A stretch of 64,000 nt of DNA. Source: Chitinimonas taiwanensis DSM 18899. Lineage in GTDB: Bacteria; Pseudomonadota; Gammaproteobacteria; Burkholderiales; Chitinimonadaceae. The DNA lies in the NCBI RefSeq assembly GCF_900119825.1, contig NZ_FPKR01000012.1, positions 62,001 through 126,000 of the forward strand, written 5' to 3'. The notes under the pieces were generated by a model that had not been told where the DNA came from, made no database searches, and saw only the letters and a program-made list of their open reading frames with translations. Made by a program: the position numbers and the translations under genes. Positions 18,962 through 28,700 of this stretch are shown piece by piece (the first letter of the stretch is position 1; every line of letters starts with the position of its first letter).

Positions 18962-19780
18962 TTATCTCTTTTTAGTGAGAAGAATATCCTCTTCATATTC
19001 AGCACACCACTTCCCCAAATCGATCTCTCGCCATTTATCAAGCGGAGGAAACAACTTCTCATCCTCTGGATTTATCATCCATACGCGAATTTCTTCATTA
19101 TTAAGCGTCTGCACAACTAGTTGCCAAAGATTTACAATTAAGTTCAAGGCACTCAATTCATCATTTGATCTATTCATGCTCACAGGGGCACCGCGTAAGG
19201 CTTCAATAGCAACATGTGAAGTACCATGAACCTCTGGAGTTCTGTAATTTCTATCAAAGCGCTTCAACGGAAGCACATAAAAAACAACCCATCCAAAACT
19301 ATTATTAGGACCTTGTAGCCATTTTATAAATCCACCCAGCTTCGAGTCACGAGACTTTTTCTTAAATAAAATCCCGCTCTCCACCAAACTTAAGAATTCC
19401 ATAAAGCACTCAAAAGCAATTCGCGCCGATACCAGTTGCGCCTGACGAAGAGCCCCAGAGATAGACTGATCTCTTGGGCTAAAAGTCTCTTGACCTAGCC
19501 CTGATTTGGCACCTGAACTTCCACCTAAAACCAAATATCGCACACAAGCCTCAGACTGGAATACTGATCGAAAGAACATTTCCAGCGCACGTTTCCTTAA
19601 CCCCTCCTCTAAATTCTGAAACCGCTCACTATTCAGTATTGATTTTGCGCTAGCACTTGCAAATGGGACAGAATCAATTTTTATTGGAATCGGCAATTCC
19701 GCTTGAAGAAAATCATCTATCCGCTCAGCAAGACTCTTAGAATCAAGCTGCCGGTACTCCTCAACGCTTAGCTTTCTCAC
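18962..19780 (-). CDS. AT-rich orphan gene, possible HEPN-like protein
   Basis: A 272-residue protein of no family that I can name. Its composition differs from the rest of the window: two 60-base lines I counted (19081 and 19561) have 20 and 25 G+C, while its neighbours are GC-rich. It looks mainly alpha-helical and lacks a signal peptide or membrane segment. A long helix-like stretch (about 108-137) and an aromatic GFIKWL segment (150-155) precede R180-TPEV-H185, an RX4H motif like that of HEPN ribonucleases. Start is GTG at 19780 with GAGGA 4 bases upstream. It is 33 bases downstream of the LysR gene on the same strand and next to the inverted repeats, which suggests recent acquisition. 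The HEPN idea is inference. Confidence 0.75.
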   Translation of the reverse strand: MRKLSVEEYRQLDSKSLAERIDDFLQAELPIPIKIDSVPFASASAKSILNSERFQNLEEGLRKRALEMFFRSVFQSEACVRYLVLGGSSGAKSGLGQETFSPRDQSISGALRQAQLVSARIAFECFMEFLSLVESGILFKKKSRDSKLGGFIKWLQGPNNSFGWVVFYVLPLKRFDRNYRTPEVHGTSHVAIEALRGAPVSMNRSNDELSALNLIVNLWQLVVQTLNNEEIRVWMINPEDEKLFPPLDKWREIDLGKWCAEYEEDILLTKKR

Positions 19781-19813
19781 AGCGTCCTCACAAAGTTTGC
19801 TTGAAACGGTTAC

Positions 19814-20722
19814 CTACCGAGCATGCGCCCGACTATGCTCCCTCGCCACCACCAGGAAATTCTGCGTCGCCTCTGAAATCCCCGAACCCCGCCGCCAGGC
19901 AATGCCAATTTCCAAACGCGGCATTTCCTCCAGGATATTGCGCACCTCCAACCGGTCGCCATCCAGCGACCAGGGGCGGTAGAGCAGATCGGGCAGGATA
20001 GAGAGGCCGGCCCCGGTGGCCACCAGCGAGCGCACGGCTTCCACCGATTCGGTGCGCAAGGCCATCTTCGGTTTGAGGCCAGCCGCGCGCCAGAACGCGC
20101 GCGTGTTCTCTTCCAGCTCGTCCACCTTCAGCATGATCAGCGCCTCGTCGGCGATTTCCTTGATCGAGATGCTGCCCAGCTCGCGCAGCGAATGATTGGC
20201 CGGCAGCCACAGGCGCCACGGCGCCTCGATCAGGGTTTCCGCTTCCAGCGCCTGCTTGTTTTCCACATTCGAGACGATCATCAACGCCACATCGAGCTCG
20301 CCGTTCACCAGCAGGTGCTCGAGATAGTCGCGCCGATCCTCCACCACCTGGATTTCCACCTTGGGAAACACGCGCCGGTAGCGGTCGAGCAGATAGGGCA
20401 GGAAGTAGCCGGTCATCAGCGGGGTCACGCCCACATTCAGCTTGCCCACCATGGTGTCGGGCCGCGCCGACAGTGCCTGTTGCGCATTTCGCACCGCCGA
20501 CAGGATCTGGTGCGCATGGCGCAGGAACTGGTGGCCAGCATGGGTCAGCACCATGCCGCGCGCGTGGCGCTGGAACAGGATGGCGCCGAGTTCGGCTTCC
20601 AGCGACTTGATCGCCTCGGTGACCACCGATTGGGAGATATTGAGCGACTGGGTGGCGCCGGTGATCGATTCGGCCTCGGCCACGGCGATGAAGTAGCGGA
20701 TATTTTTGAGCGAGAGGCTCAT
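19814..20722 (-). CDS. LysR-family transcriptional regulator
   Basis: A 302-residue regulator. The N-terminal winged helix-turn-helix (about 1-62) reads NIRYFIAVAEAESITGATQSL with SQSVVTEAIKSLE as the recognition region. It is followed by a linker helix and a two-lobed effector-binding domain. The frame is open further upstream, but ATG at 20722 gives the standard LysR N-terminus. It is divergent from the PAS-GGDEF-EAL gene across a 124-base spacer; LysR proteins often control a divergent neighbour, though no operator could be assigned. Ligand unknown. Confidence 0.92.
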   Translation of the reverse strand: MSLSLKNIRYFIAVAEAESITGATQSLNISQSVVTEAIKSLEAELGAILFQRHARGMVLTHAGHQFLRHAHQILSAVRNAQQALSARPDTMVGKLNVGVTPLMTGYFLPYLLDRYRRVFPKVEIQVVEDRRDYLEHLLVNGELDVALMIVSNVENKQALEAETLIEAPWRLWLPANHSLRELGSISIKEIADEALIMLKVDELEENTRAFWRAAGLKPKMALRTESVEAVRSLVATGAGLSILPDLLYRPWSLDGDRLEVRNILEEMPRLEIGIAWRRGSGISEATQNFLVVAREHSRAHAR

Positions 20723-20846
20723 GACTGGACAATCGCGACGGTGACGCGGCACTCTAGCACAGGCCCCGGGCATGCTTGCCGCACGGCGAAATGCCGGCTG
20801 GCACCCTATATATTCAGTGGTTCGCCCTACAACGATCTGGGAAACG

Positions 20847-23747
20847 ATGCCGTCCAGCCCGCCCCGCCCCAGCGAAGCTTTCTTCCAGCGCATCGTCGAA
20901 GATGCCGAGGAAGGCGTGTGGCTGATCGACCGCGAACAGCGCACCATTTACCTGAACCCGCGCATGGCCAGCATGCTGGGCGGTACGGTGGATGCGCTGC
21001 TGGGCCGCCAGCTGTGGGACTTCATGGACGAGAGCGAAGTCGCCCAGGCGCAGGCCAATCTGCACAAGCGCCAGGCCGGTGTGCGTGAGACACACGAATT
21101 CCGCCTGCGCCGGCTAGATGGCAGCCCGCTGTGGGCGCAGCTGAGCACGGCACCGCTGCTCGATCGTGCCGGCCAGTACGAAGGCGCGATGGCCTTCGTG
21201 TCCGATATCGGCTGGCGTCACGAGGCCGAGCAGCGCCTGGCCGAGTCGGAACGCACCTATCAGGAATTCTTCGAGCGCAGCCCGAATATCAAGCTGGTGG
21301 TCGACCCGGCCGATGGCCGCATCGTCAACACCAACCAGGCCGCGCGCACCTACTACGGCTACACGGCCGAGGAATTCCAGCAGCTGCATATCAGCGATAT
21401 CAATACCCTGAGCGCGCAGGAAGTGGCCGAAGAGATGCAGCGCGCCACGCGCGAGGAACGCAATGCCTTCCTATTCCGTCACCGCCTGAAAAATGGCGAA
21501 GTGCGCGATGTCGAGGTGCGCACGATTCCCATCATCCATGCCGGCAAGCCCTTGCTGCATTCCATCGTGCACGACATCAGCCGCCAGAAGGCGGCCGAAC
21601 ACACGCTGCGGCTGACCCAGTTCTCGGTCGAGCAGGCGGGGCTGGCCGTGCTGTGGGTCGATCAGGCCGGCATCATCCGCTATGCGAATACCTATGCGGG
21701 CGAGCTGGCGAACTGCACGCATGCGCAGCTGCTGAACCAGCCGATCTGGGAGTTCAATCTGGGCAGCAGCGAGGCGCGCTGGCCCGAGCTATGGGCGATG
21801 GTGAAGAAAGCTGGCGCCAAGAGCATGCGCTCGCTGGCGCGCCGCCTGCCCGATGGCCGCGTGCCGGTCGAGGTGCGCGCCTCCCATCTCCTGTTCGAGG
21901 GCGAGGAATTCATGGTCACCTACTCGCTCGATATCAGCGAGCAGGTACAGGCCGAGGGCATGCTGGCCATGCAGCATGCGGCGCTGGAAGCGCTCGCGGC
22001 CGGGCACAGCCTGCAGCATCTGCTGCACCTGATTGCCAAGCGGGTGGAGGAGCTGGCGCCCGACACGCTCTGCTCCATCCTGCTGCTGGATGGCGAGCAG
22101 CTGAAGACCGGCGCGGCACCCAGTCTGCCCGATGCCTATAGCGAGGCCATCCATGGCGTGCATATCGGCCCGAATGTGGGCTCCTGCGGCACGGCCGCCT
22201 ATTTCGACCGCAGCGTGGAAGTCAGCGATATCGCCAGCGATCCGCTCTGGGCCGACTACAAGCACCTGGCCCTGCAGCACGGTCTGCACGCCTGCTGGTC
22301 CATGCCCATTCATGCCAGCGATGGACGCGTGCTCGGCACCTTCGCGCTCTACTTCCGTGAAAAACGCAGCCCGAATGCCTTCCACCGCAAGATCGTGGCC
22401 GCCTGCAGCCATCTGGCCGGCATTGCCATCGAACACCGCGCGGCCGAGGCGCGTGTACATACGCTGGCCTTTTACGATGTGCTGACCGGCCTGCCCAACC
22501 GTTCGTTATTTGCCGACCGGGTGGAGCTGGCGCTGGCGCGCGCGCAGCGCGAAGCGAGCCAGGTCGCGCTGATGTTCATCGACCTCGACCGTTTCAAGAC
22601 CATCAACGATTCGCTCGGCCATGCCACCGGCGACCGCCTCTTGAAGACGGTGGCCAAGCGCCTGGAGGGCCTGGTGCGCGAGTCGGACACCGTCTGCCGC
22701 CTGGGCGGCGACGAGTTCGTACTGCTGCTGCCCGACTGCGATATGAATGGCGCAGCACTATTGGCCGAGAAACTGATCGCGGCGGCGGGCGAGCGGGTGG
22801 AAGTCGACGGTCTGGTGCTCAGCCCCTCGGCCAGTATGGGCATCAGCCTCTACCCGAGCGATGGCGAAGACTACGACGCGCTGCTCAAGCATGCCGATAC
22901 CGCCATGTACCGGGCCAAGGAGGGCGGGCGCAACACCTACTGCTTCTACCGTCACGATATGAACGAGGACGCGGCGGCGCGCCTGGAGATGGAAGCCGCG
23001 CTACGCTTGGCCTTGGTGCGCGGCGAGTTGCTGCTGTATTACCAACCGCAGCTCGATATCGCCAGTGGCGAGCTGTATGGGCTGGAAGCGCTGCTGCGCT
23101 GGCAGCATCCGCAATGGGGCATGGTGTCGCCGGCCAAATTCGTGCCGGTGGCCGAGGAATGCGGGCTGATCGATGTGATTGGCGCCTGGGTGCTGGACGA
23201 AGCCTGCCGGCAGATGGCCGAGTGGCAGCGCATAGGGGTGGCTGTGCCGCGCGTGGCGGTCAATCTCTCGGTGCGCCAGTTCCGTCACGACAATCTGCCC
23301 CAGCGCGTGGAAGAGACCCTGGCGCGCCATCAGCTGCGCGCCGATCAGCTCACGCTGGAGATTACCGAGAGCCTGATGATGCTGCGCGACGACGACACGC
23401 TGAATGCGCTGCGCCGCCTCGACGGCATGGGCATCACGCTGGCAGTGGATGACTTCGGCACCGGCTATTCCAGCCTGGGTTATCTGAAGCGTTTTCCGGT
23501 GCGCGAACTGAAGCTCGATCAGAGCTTTGTGCGCGATCTGAGCGACGACCCGGACGACCGCGCGCTGGCCAGCGCCGTGGTACGCATTGGCCAGAGCCTG
23601 CGCCTGAAGGTGGTGGCCGAGGGCGTGGAGACGGCCGAGCAGCTGGAGTTCCTGCGCGGCGAAGGCTGCGATATCGCCCAGGGCTATCACTTCGCCCGCC
23701 CCATGGGCGCCGATAGGCTGGCCGGCTGGGTGCGCGAACGGCGCTAG
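20847..23747 (+). CDS. PAS/GAF sensor diguanylate cyclase-phosphodiesterase (GGDEF-EAL)
   Basis: A 966-residue cytoplasmic cyclic-di-GMP enzyme without membrane segments. Order by inspection: three PAS domains (about 10-120, 135-255, 260-375), a GAF domain (about 390-530), GGDEF (about 535-700) and EAL (about 715-960). The cyclase site GGDEF (620-624) is intact and is preceded by RESD, an RxxD inhibitory site at the expected spacing. The phosphodiesterase site has EAL at 747-749, DDFGTGYSSL and KLDQSF. Both activities are therefore possible. ATG 20847 is preferred over an ATG 25 codons upstream because the first PAS begins soon after it. Input signals are unknown. Confidence 0.93.
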   Translation: MPSSPPRPSEAFFQRIVEDAEEGVWLIDREQRTIYLNPRMASMLGGTVDALLGRQLWDFMDESEVAQAQANLHKRQAGVRETHEFRLRRLDGSPLWAQLSTAPLLDRAGQYEGAMAFVSDIGWRHEAEQRLAESERTYQEFFERSPNIKLVVDPADGRIVNTNQAARTYYGYTAEEFQQLHISDINTLSAQEVAEEMQRATREERNAFLFRHRLKNGEVRDVEVRTIPIIHAGKPLLHSIVHDISRQKAAEHTLRLTQFSVEQAGLAVLWVDQAGIIRYANTYAGELANCTHAQLLNQPIWEFNLGSSEARWPELWAMVKKAGAKSMRSLARRLPDGRVPVEVRASHLLFEGEEFMVTYSLDISEQVQAEGMLAMQHAALEALAAGHSLQHLLHLIAKRVEELAPDTLCSILLLDGEQLKTGAAPSLPDAYSEAIHGVHIGPNVGSCGTAAYFDRSVEVSDIASDPLWADYKHLALQHGLHACWSMPIHASDGRVLGTFALYFREKRSPNAFHRKIVAACSHLAGIAIEHRAAEARVHTLAFYDVLTGLPNRSLFADRVELALARAQREASQVALMFIDLDRFKTINDSLGHATGDRLLKTVAKRLEGLVRESDTVCRLGGDEFVLLLPDCDMNGAALLAEKLIAAAGERVEVDGLVLSPSASMGISLYPSDGEDYDALLKHADTAMYRAKEGGRNTYCFYRHDMNEDAAARLEMEAALRLALVRGELLLYYQPQLDIASGELYGLEALLRWQHPQWGMVSPAKFVPVAEECGLIDVIGAWVLDEACRQMAEWQRIGVAVPRVAVNLSVRQFRHDNLPQRVEETLARHQLRADQLTLEITESLMMLRDDDTLNALRRLDGMGITLAVDDFGTGYSSLGYLKRFPVRELKLDQSFVRDLSDDPDDRALASAVVRIGQSLRLKVVAEGVETAEQLEFLRGEGCDIAQGYHFARPMGADRLAGWVRERR

Positions 23748-23796
23748 CCTAGGCCTAGGGACGCTGACTTACTCGTTTACTCAATGATCAGCTCAC

Positions 23797-23886
23797 CACC
23801 CGGCGAAGCCGGGTGCGAATCGACAACGCCAACGCAACGCTTCCCCTTGTTTTATTCCACCCCCTCCGCCCCCGCCGCTGCGGGGG
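23797..23886. terminator. Two hairpins between convergent genes
   Basis: An 8-pair stem with a GAA loop (23797-23815) and a 7-pair stem CCCCCGC/GCGGGGG (23869-23886) lie between the converging GGDEF-EAL gene and recD. A short T run (TTGTTTTATT) sits between them. They probably act in transcription termination from one or both sides, although neither has a classical T tail. Confidence 0.4.
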
Positions 23887-23934
23887 AACCGCGCTAAGGC
23901 GCGACAAGGGAATGAATCAGCACCGCCCTGGCGA

Positions 23935-25707
23935 CTACGCCACCCCGGCCAGTGCACGCAAGCGCTCGGCCAGCCCGCTGGCGCGGCGCGTTTCCCGCCC
24001 CAGGCCCACCGCCAGCGTGGTGCCTGAACCCCACAGCTTGACGCTACGCCGCGCGCGGGTCAGCGCTGTGTACACGAGGCTGCGGCTGAGCACGGCCACC
24101 TCCTCATCCGGCAGCAAGAGCCATACGGCCTGGAATTCCGAACCTTGCGACTGGTGCACGGTCAGCGCGAATGCGCTGTCGTGGCTGGGCAGGCGCGCGG
24201 GCGCCCAGGCGCGGCTACCTTCGCCATCGGCGAAATGCACGCGCAGGCCATCTGGCCCCGCCAGGGTCAGGCCCACATCGCCATTGGCGAGGCCCAGCGC
24301 CGCATCGTTGGCACGCACGATGACGGCGCGCCCCGCATACCAGGGGTTACGGCGCACATCCTGCTGCATGAGGCGGGTTTCGATCAGGCGGTTGATGGCA
24401 GCCACGCCCACCGGCCCCTCGCGCACCGCGCACAGGAGGCGCAGGCGGTTGAAGGCGGCCAGCGCGGCCGGGAAATCATGCCGGGCAATCGCGGCGCGGT
24501 AGTCGGCCAGCTGCGGCGCCAGCGCATCGAGCAGCTGCGGCAGCCAGTCGATCACCCTACCCGGCTGCCAGTCCACATCGGCGCGCCCAGCCTGCAAAAG
24601 CGCCAGCGTGGCCGGCACATCGCCGGCATTCACGCTGCGCGCCAAAGCGCCGATGCCGCTATCGGCACCGAAGCGATGACTGTGTTGCAGGCGGGCAATG
24701 CCGTCCTGCAGGGCCGGGCCCGCGCACAGCGGCGCGGCGGGTGGCTGGCCTTCGGTGCCGGTGGCCGCCTGCAGGCGCGCCCAGGCCGGCGCGCTATGCC
24801 CGGCCAGATCGACCAGCTCGGCAAAGGCCGAACCAGCTTCCACCGAGGCCAGTTGGTCGCGGTCGCCGAGCAGGATCAGCCGCGCCTGGACCGGCAGGGC
24901 GGCCAGCAGGCGGCGGAACAGCGCCAGATCGATCATCGAGGCTTCATCCACCACCAGCGCGTCCAGCGCCAGCGGGTTGTCCGGCCCGTGGCGCGGCGTG
25001 GCCGAATCGGGCCGATAGCCGAGCAGGCGATGCAGGGTCTGCGCGCGGTGCGGCAGCGCGGCCTGGGCCACCAGGTCGAGACCGAGCTGCTGCTTGGCAC
25101 CGTTCAGGGCCTCTACCATGCGGGCGGCCGCGCGCCCAGTGGGGGCGGCCAGCACGATGCGGCAGCGCGGTTCCAGCTGCAGCAGGGCAGCCAGCACCTT
25201 GGCCACCGTGGTGGTCTTGCCGGTGCCCGGCCCGCCGGAAATCAGCGCGATGCGATTGAGCAGCGCGGTGGCGGCCGCCAGGCGCTGACCGTCCTGGGGC
25301 GCGCTGCCGGCAAACAGCGGCGTGAGCGCGGCCTTCACCTGCTCGGGCGCCAGCGCGCTCGGCCCGGCGCGTTCGTGCAGCATGCGCGCGAGCTCAGTCT
25401 CATCCGCCCACAGCCTGGCCAGATAGAGCCGCTCGCCATCGCGCACAAACGGTGCATAGTCACCCGGCGCGCCGACAAAGCCGCTCGCATCCAGCGCCGC
25501 CAAGCAGTCGGCCAAGGCGGGCAGCCGTTCGCCCTGCCAGCTTTGCCCGGCCACTTGCGCGAGTGCAATGCACACATGGCCTTCACTTGCGCCTCGCAAG
25601 GTCAGCGCGGCTAGCTGCAGGGCGGTCTCGGGCGCGGCCGGGAAGGCCTGCCCCAGCCATTCGAGCAATTCGGCGGCAAACGGCGGCAACAAGGCGGTAT
25701 TGATCAT
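23935..25707 (-). CDS. recD: Exodeoxyribonuclease V subunit RecD
   Basis: A 590-residue superfamily 1B helicase, the 5'-3' motor of RecBCD. The Walker A loop GGPGTGKT has Lys164, and VDEASMIDLALF is the Walker B region. LTVHQSQGSEF and YTALTRAR near the C-terminus are the later helicase motifs. ATG at 25707 overlaps the recB stop as ATGA; an open frame further upstream inside recB is ignored. It is the last gene of recC-recB-recD. Confidence 0.95.
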   Translation of the reverse strand: MINTALLPPFAAELLEWLGQAFPAAPETALQLAALTLRGASEGHVCIALAQVAGQSWQGERLPALADCLAALDASGFVGAPGDYAPFVRDGERLYLARLWADETELARMLHERAGPSALAPEQVKAALTPLFAGSAPQDGQRLAAATALLNRIALISGGPGTGKTTTVAKVLAALLQLEPRCRIVLAAPTGRAAARMVEALNGAKQQLGLDLVAQAALPHRAQTLHRLLGYRPDSATPRHGPDNPLALDALVVDEASMIDLALFRRLLAALPVQARLILLGDRDQLASVEAGSAFAELVDLAGHSAPAWARLQAATGTEGQPPAAPLCAGPALQDGIARLQHSHRFGADSGIGALARSVNAGDVPATLALLQAGRADVDWQPGRVIDWLPQLLDALAPQLADYRAAIARHDFPAALAAFNRLRLLCAVREGPVGVAAINRLIETRLMQQDVRRNPWYAGRAVIVRANDAALGLANGDVGLTLAGPDGLRVHFADGEGSRAWAPARLPSHDSAFALTVHQSQGSEFQAVWLLLPDEEVAVLSRSLVYTALTRARRSVKLWGSGTTLAVGLGRETRRASGLAERLRALAGVA

Positions 25708-28700
25708 GCGCGCGCTCCGCACAGCAGATCTTCCAGGCCCTGGATCAGGCTCAGCGTGGGCCGGTAGCGCCACAGCCCGCCGCCGGGTAGGCCGCGCAAA
25801 AACAGATAGAGCGCGCCGCCGAAGTCGCGCGCGTAGTCGTAGCTGCGCAGACGCCAACGCAGATAGCGGTGCAGGGCCACGCAGTAGATGAGCGCCTGCA
25901 GATAGTAGTGTTCCTCGGCCATCGCGTTTTCCAGCTCGGCCGCGCCATAGCTGGCTAGGCGGTTGGACTTCCAGTCCAGCACGTAATGGCGGCCATCCAG
26001 CACGCAGGTCAAATCGATAAAACCTTTCAGATAACCGGCGCCGACCTCGGCGCTCAGGCTCTCGGCCGCCGCGGCAAAGCGCGCGGGCAGGCCATGACGC
26101 GGGTCGGCCAGCAGGGCAGCCAAGGCGCGCCAGGCAAACGGCTGTAAACGGTAGGTGAATTCCAGCTCCACCATGCGCTGCGCGGCCGGCACCTGTTGCA
26201 GGCTGGCGCCGTGCTCGCCCAGCGGGGTGGCCAGCGCCACCTCGACCAGATCGGCCGCCATCTCGGTCCAGCTTGGTTCAAAGCCATGCGCGAGCAGCTG
26301 CTTGCGCGCCATCGCCTCCAGGCCAAGGCGGTCCTGGCGGCAGAAATCCCAGTTCTCGAACAGCGCATGCAGGCAGACACCGGCGCGCGCACCGGCCGGG
26401 AAGGTATCGAAGCGACCAGCCTCGGGCAGCGGCAGCAGCGGCTCGGCCAGCCGCCCATCATGATCGGGCGCCTCGGCATGCACGCCAGCGGTCAGCGCCG
26501 AGAAGCTGCTCATGCGCCACTGCCAGCCCAGGCGGCGGGTAAGGCTGGCCAGCTGCGGCACGGGCGCGGCCTCGGCCGGCGCCGGGGTCGCCGCCACTTC
26601 ACTGCTCAGCGCCGCCGCCCAGTCCATCTGGGCAGCCGGGCCGGCTGCGCACAGCGCGGCAATCTCGCCCTGCAGCTCGGCCGCCGCACGCTGGCGTTCG
26701 GCGCCGCCGGCCAATAGCCAGCCCAGGGCCGAGCTCGCCATATCCTTGACCTCGCCCCAGGCAATGAAGCAGGCGCTCTTCGGCCGGGTCAGCGCCACAT
26801 ACAAGAGGCGCAGCTTCTCGGCCAGGCGCTCCTCGCGCGCCTTGGCGCGGCGGGCCTCGAAATCGGGCGAGCCGAGATCAAGCACATTGCCCTCGCCCTC
26901 GTGGCACAGCGCCCATTGCTCGCCCGGCTTGAACAGCGCGCCGTCCCACAGGAACGGGCAGAACACGACCGGGTACTCGAGGCCCTTGGACGCATGGATG
27001 GTCACCAGGCGCACGCGGCTGGCATCGCTTTCCAGGCGCATCAGCCGACCTTCGTCCTCGCCGCTCGAATCGGCCAGCGCCTGGCGATACCAGGCCAGCA
27101 GCGGAGCGAGGCCCGCGCGTTCGCGGCGCGCGAGTTCGATCAGCTCGAATAGATGCAGCAGATTGGTCAGGCGCCGCTCGCCATCGCGCCAGCCGGCCAG
27201 GCGCTCGGCCGCCCCGCTGTCGATCAGCCAGGCGCTGAGCGCGGCCATGGCGCCACGGCTGGCCAGCAGCTGCTGCCAGCGGCGGAAGTCGGCCAGGCAG
27301 TGCTCCCAAGTCGCTTCATCATGCAGGCGCTGGTAGAGCGTGGCGCCGTCCAGCCCCATGCTGACCGTGGCCACCGCCGCGCGCACTGCGCGCTCGCTCG
27401 GCTCGATCAACGCGGTCAGCACCTGCAGGAGGTCATGCGCTTCCTCGGTATCGAACACGCTTTGCTGGCTGATGCGCACACTGGGCACACCGGCCTCGGC
27501 CAGCGCCGCCTGCAGCGCGGCGAGGTCGGCATGCGCGCTGGCCAGCACGGCAATATCGCCGCCGCGCAGCGCCCGCCCGCCGAGCTGAGCCGCGCCCGGT
27601 GCAAGCAGGGCGGCGATGCGCGCTGTCGTCTGCGCCACCGCCAGCGCGCGCGCCTCGCCCTTGCCCAGGCTGGCGTCACCGAGCCAATCCCACTGCAAGG
27701 CCGCCTGCGGCACACCCTGCCAGCTCAGGCGCGGCTTGTCGTCGATCGCATCCACGGGCGGGTAGCGCAGCGCGGGCAGCAAGAAAGGATCGGGCGCGCA
27801 GGCAAACAGCTGGTTGACCGCGCCAACCAGCTCGGGCGTGCTGCGCCGGTTGGTGGCAAGGCTGTAGCGGCGCGCTTCGGCCACCCGTTCACGCGCAGCC
27901 AGATAGGCATGCAGCTCGGCCCCGCGGAAGGCGTAGATGGCCTGCTTGGGGTCGCCGACCAGGATGGCCGGCTGGCCGCCCTGGCCGAATAGCCGGTCGA
28001 AGATGCGGAACTGCAGCGGGTCGGTATCCTGAAATTCGTCGATCAGCGCGGCGCGATAACGCGTGCGTAAAGCCTGGGCCAAAGTATCGCCGTCCGGGCC
28101 GGCCAGCGCGGCATCGAGCTCGACCAAGAGGTCGTGAAAGCTCATCACCCCAAGCGCGGTCTTGCGCGCCTGCAGGCGCTCGGCCAGCTCGACTATCAGC
28201 CGGCCGTGCAGCGCAGCCAGGCGCGCGGCATAGGCGGCCTGCAGCGGCAGTGCAGCCTCGACCAGTGTTTCGAATAGCGCGAAGGGCGCAGGCACCGGCT
28301 GTGGTGTCTTCAAGGCCTCGGCCAGCTCGCGCGCATACAGTCGGCGCACCTTGCTCTCGGCCTGGCCGGGCGATTTCTCGTCCAGCTTGATCTCAGGCAG
28401 GCCGCTGCCCGAGAGCCAGCCCTGCCACAGCGCCACCGAGCCCTTCAGCCAGTCGGCGCGATGGCTGCCCTTGAACAGGCCGTCGTCCGACATGCGCCAC
28501 AGCCAGGCCAGCGCCTGCTCGCCTTCCGCCTGCCAGGCGGCACGCAGCGCGCTGTGCGCCGCGGCAAAGCGTGCTTCGGCCTGCGCCACATCGGCGCCCT
28601 GCGGCAGCGCAATGCGCAGGCCGGGCTGGCCCAGATAGCTGCGCAGCTGCTGCAGCCAGGCATCGGGTGACTGGCCCTGGGCAATCAGCCAGGCCAGCCA

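Noticed and set aside
20772-20846. 25-codon upstream extension of the GGDEF-EAL gene
   Set aside because: The first PAS domain begins soon after ATG 20847, and the extension contains the AT-rich CTATATATTC text that more likely belongs to the divergent promoter region.
24145-25614. A long + strand frame opposite recD
   Set aside because: It is antisense to motif-bearing RecD, with a low-complexity Arg/Gln/Gly composition and no ribosome-binding site or motif.
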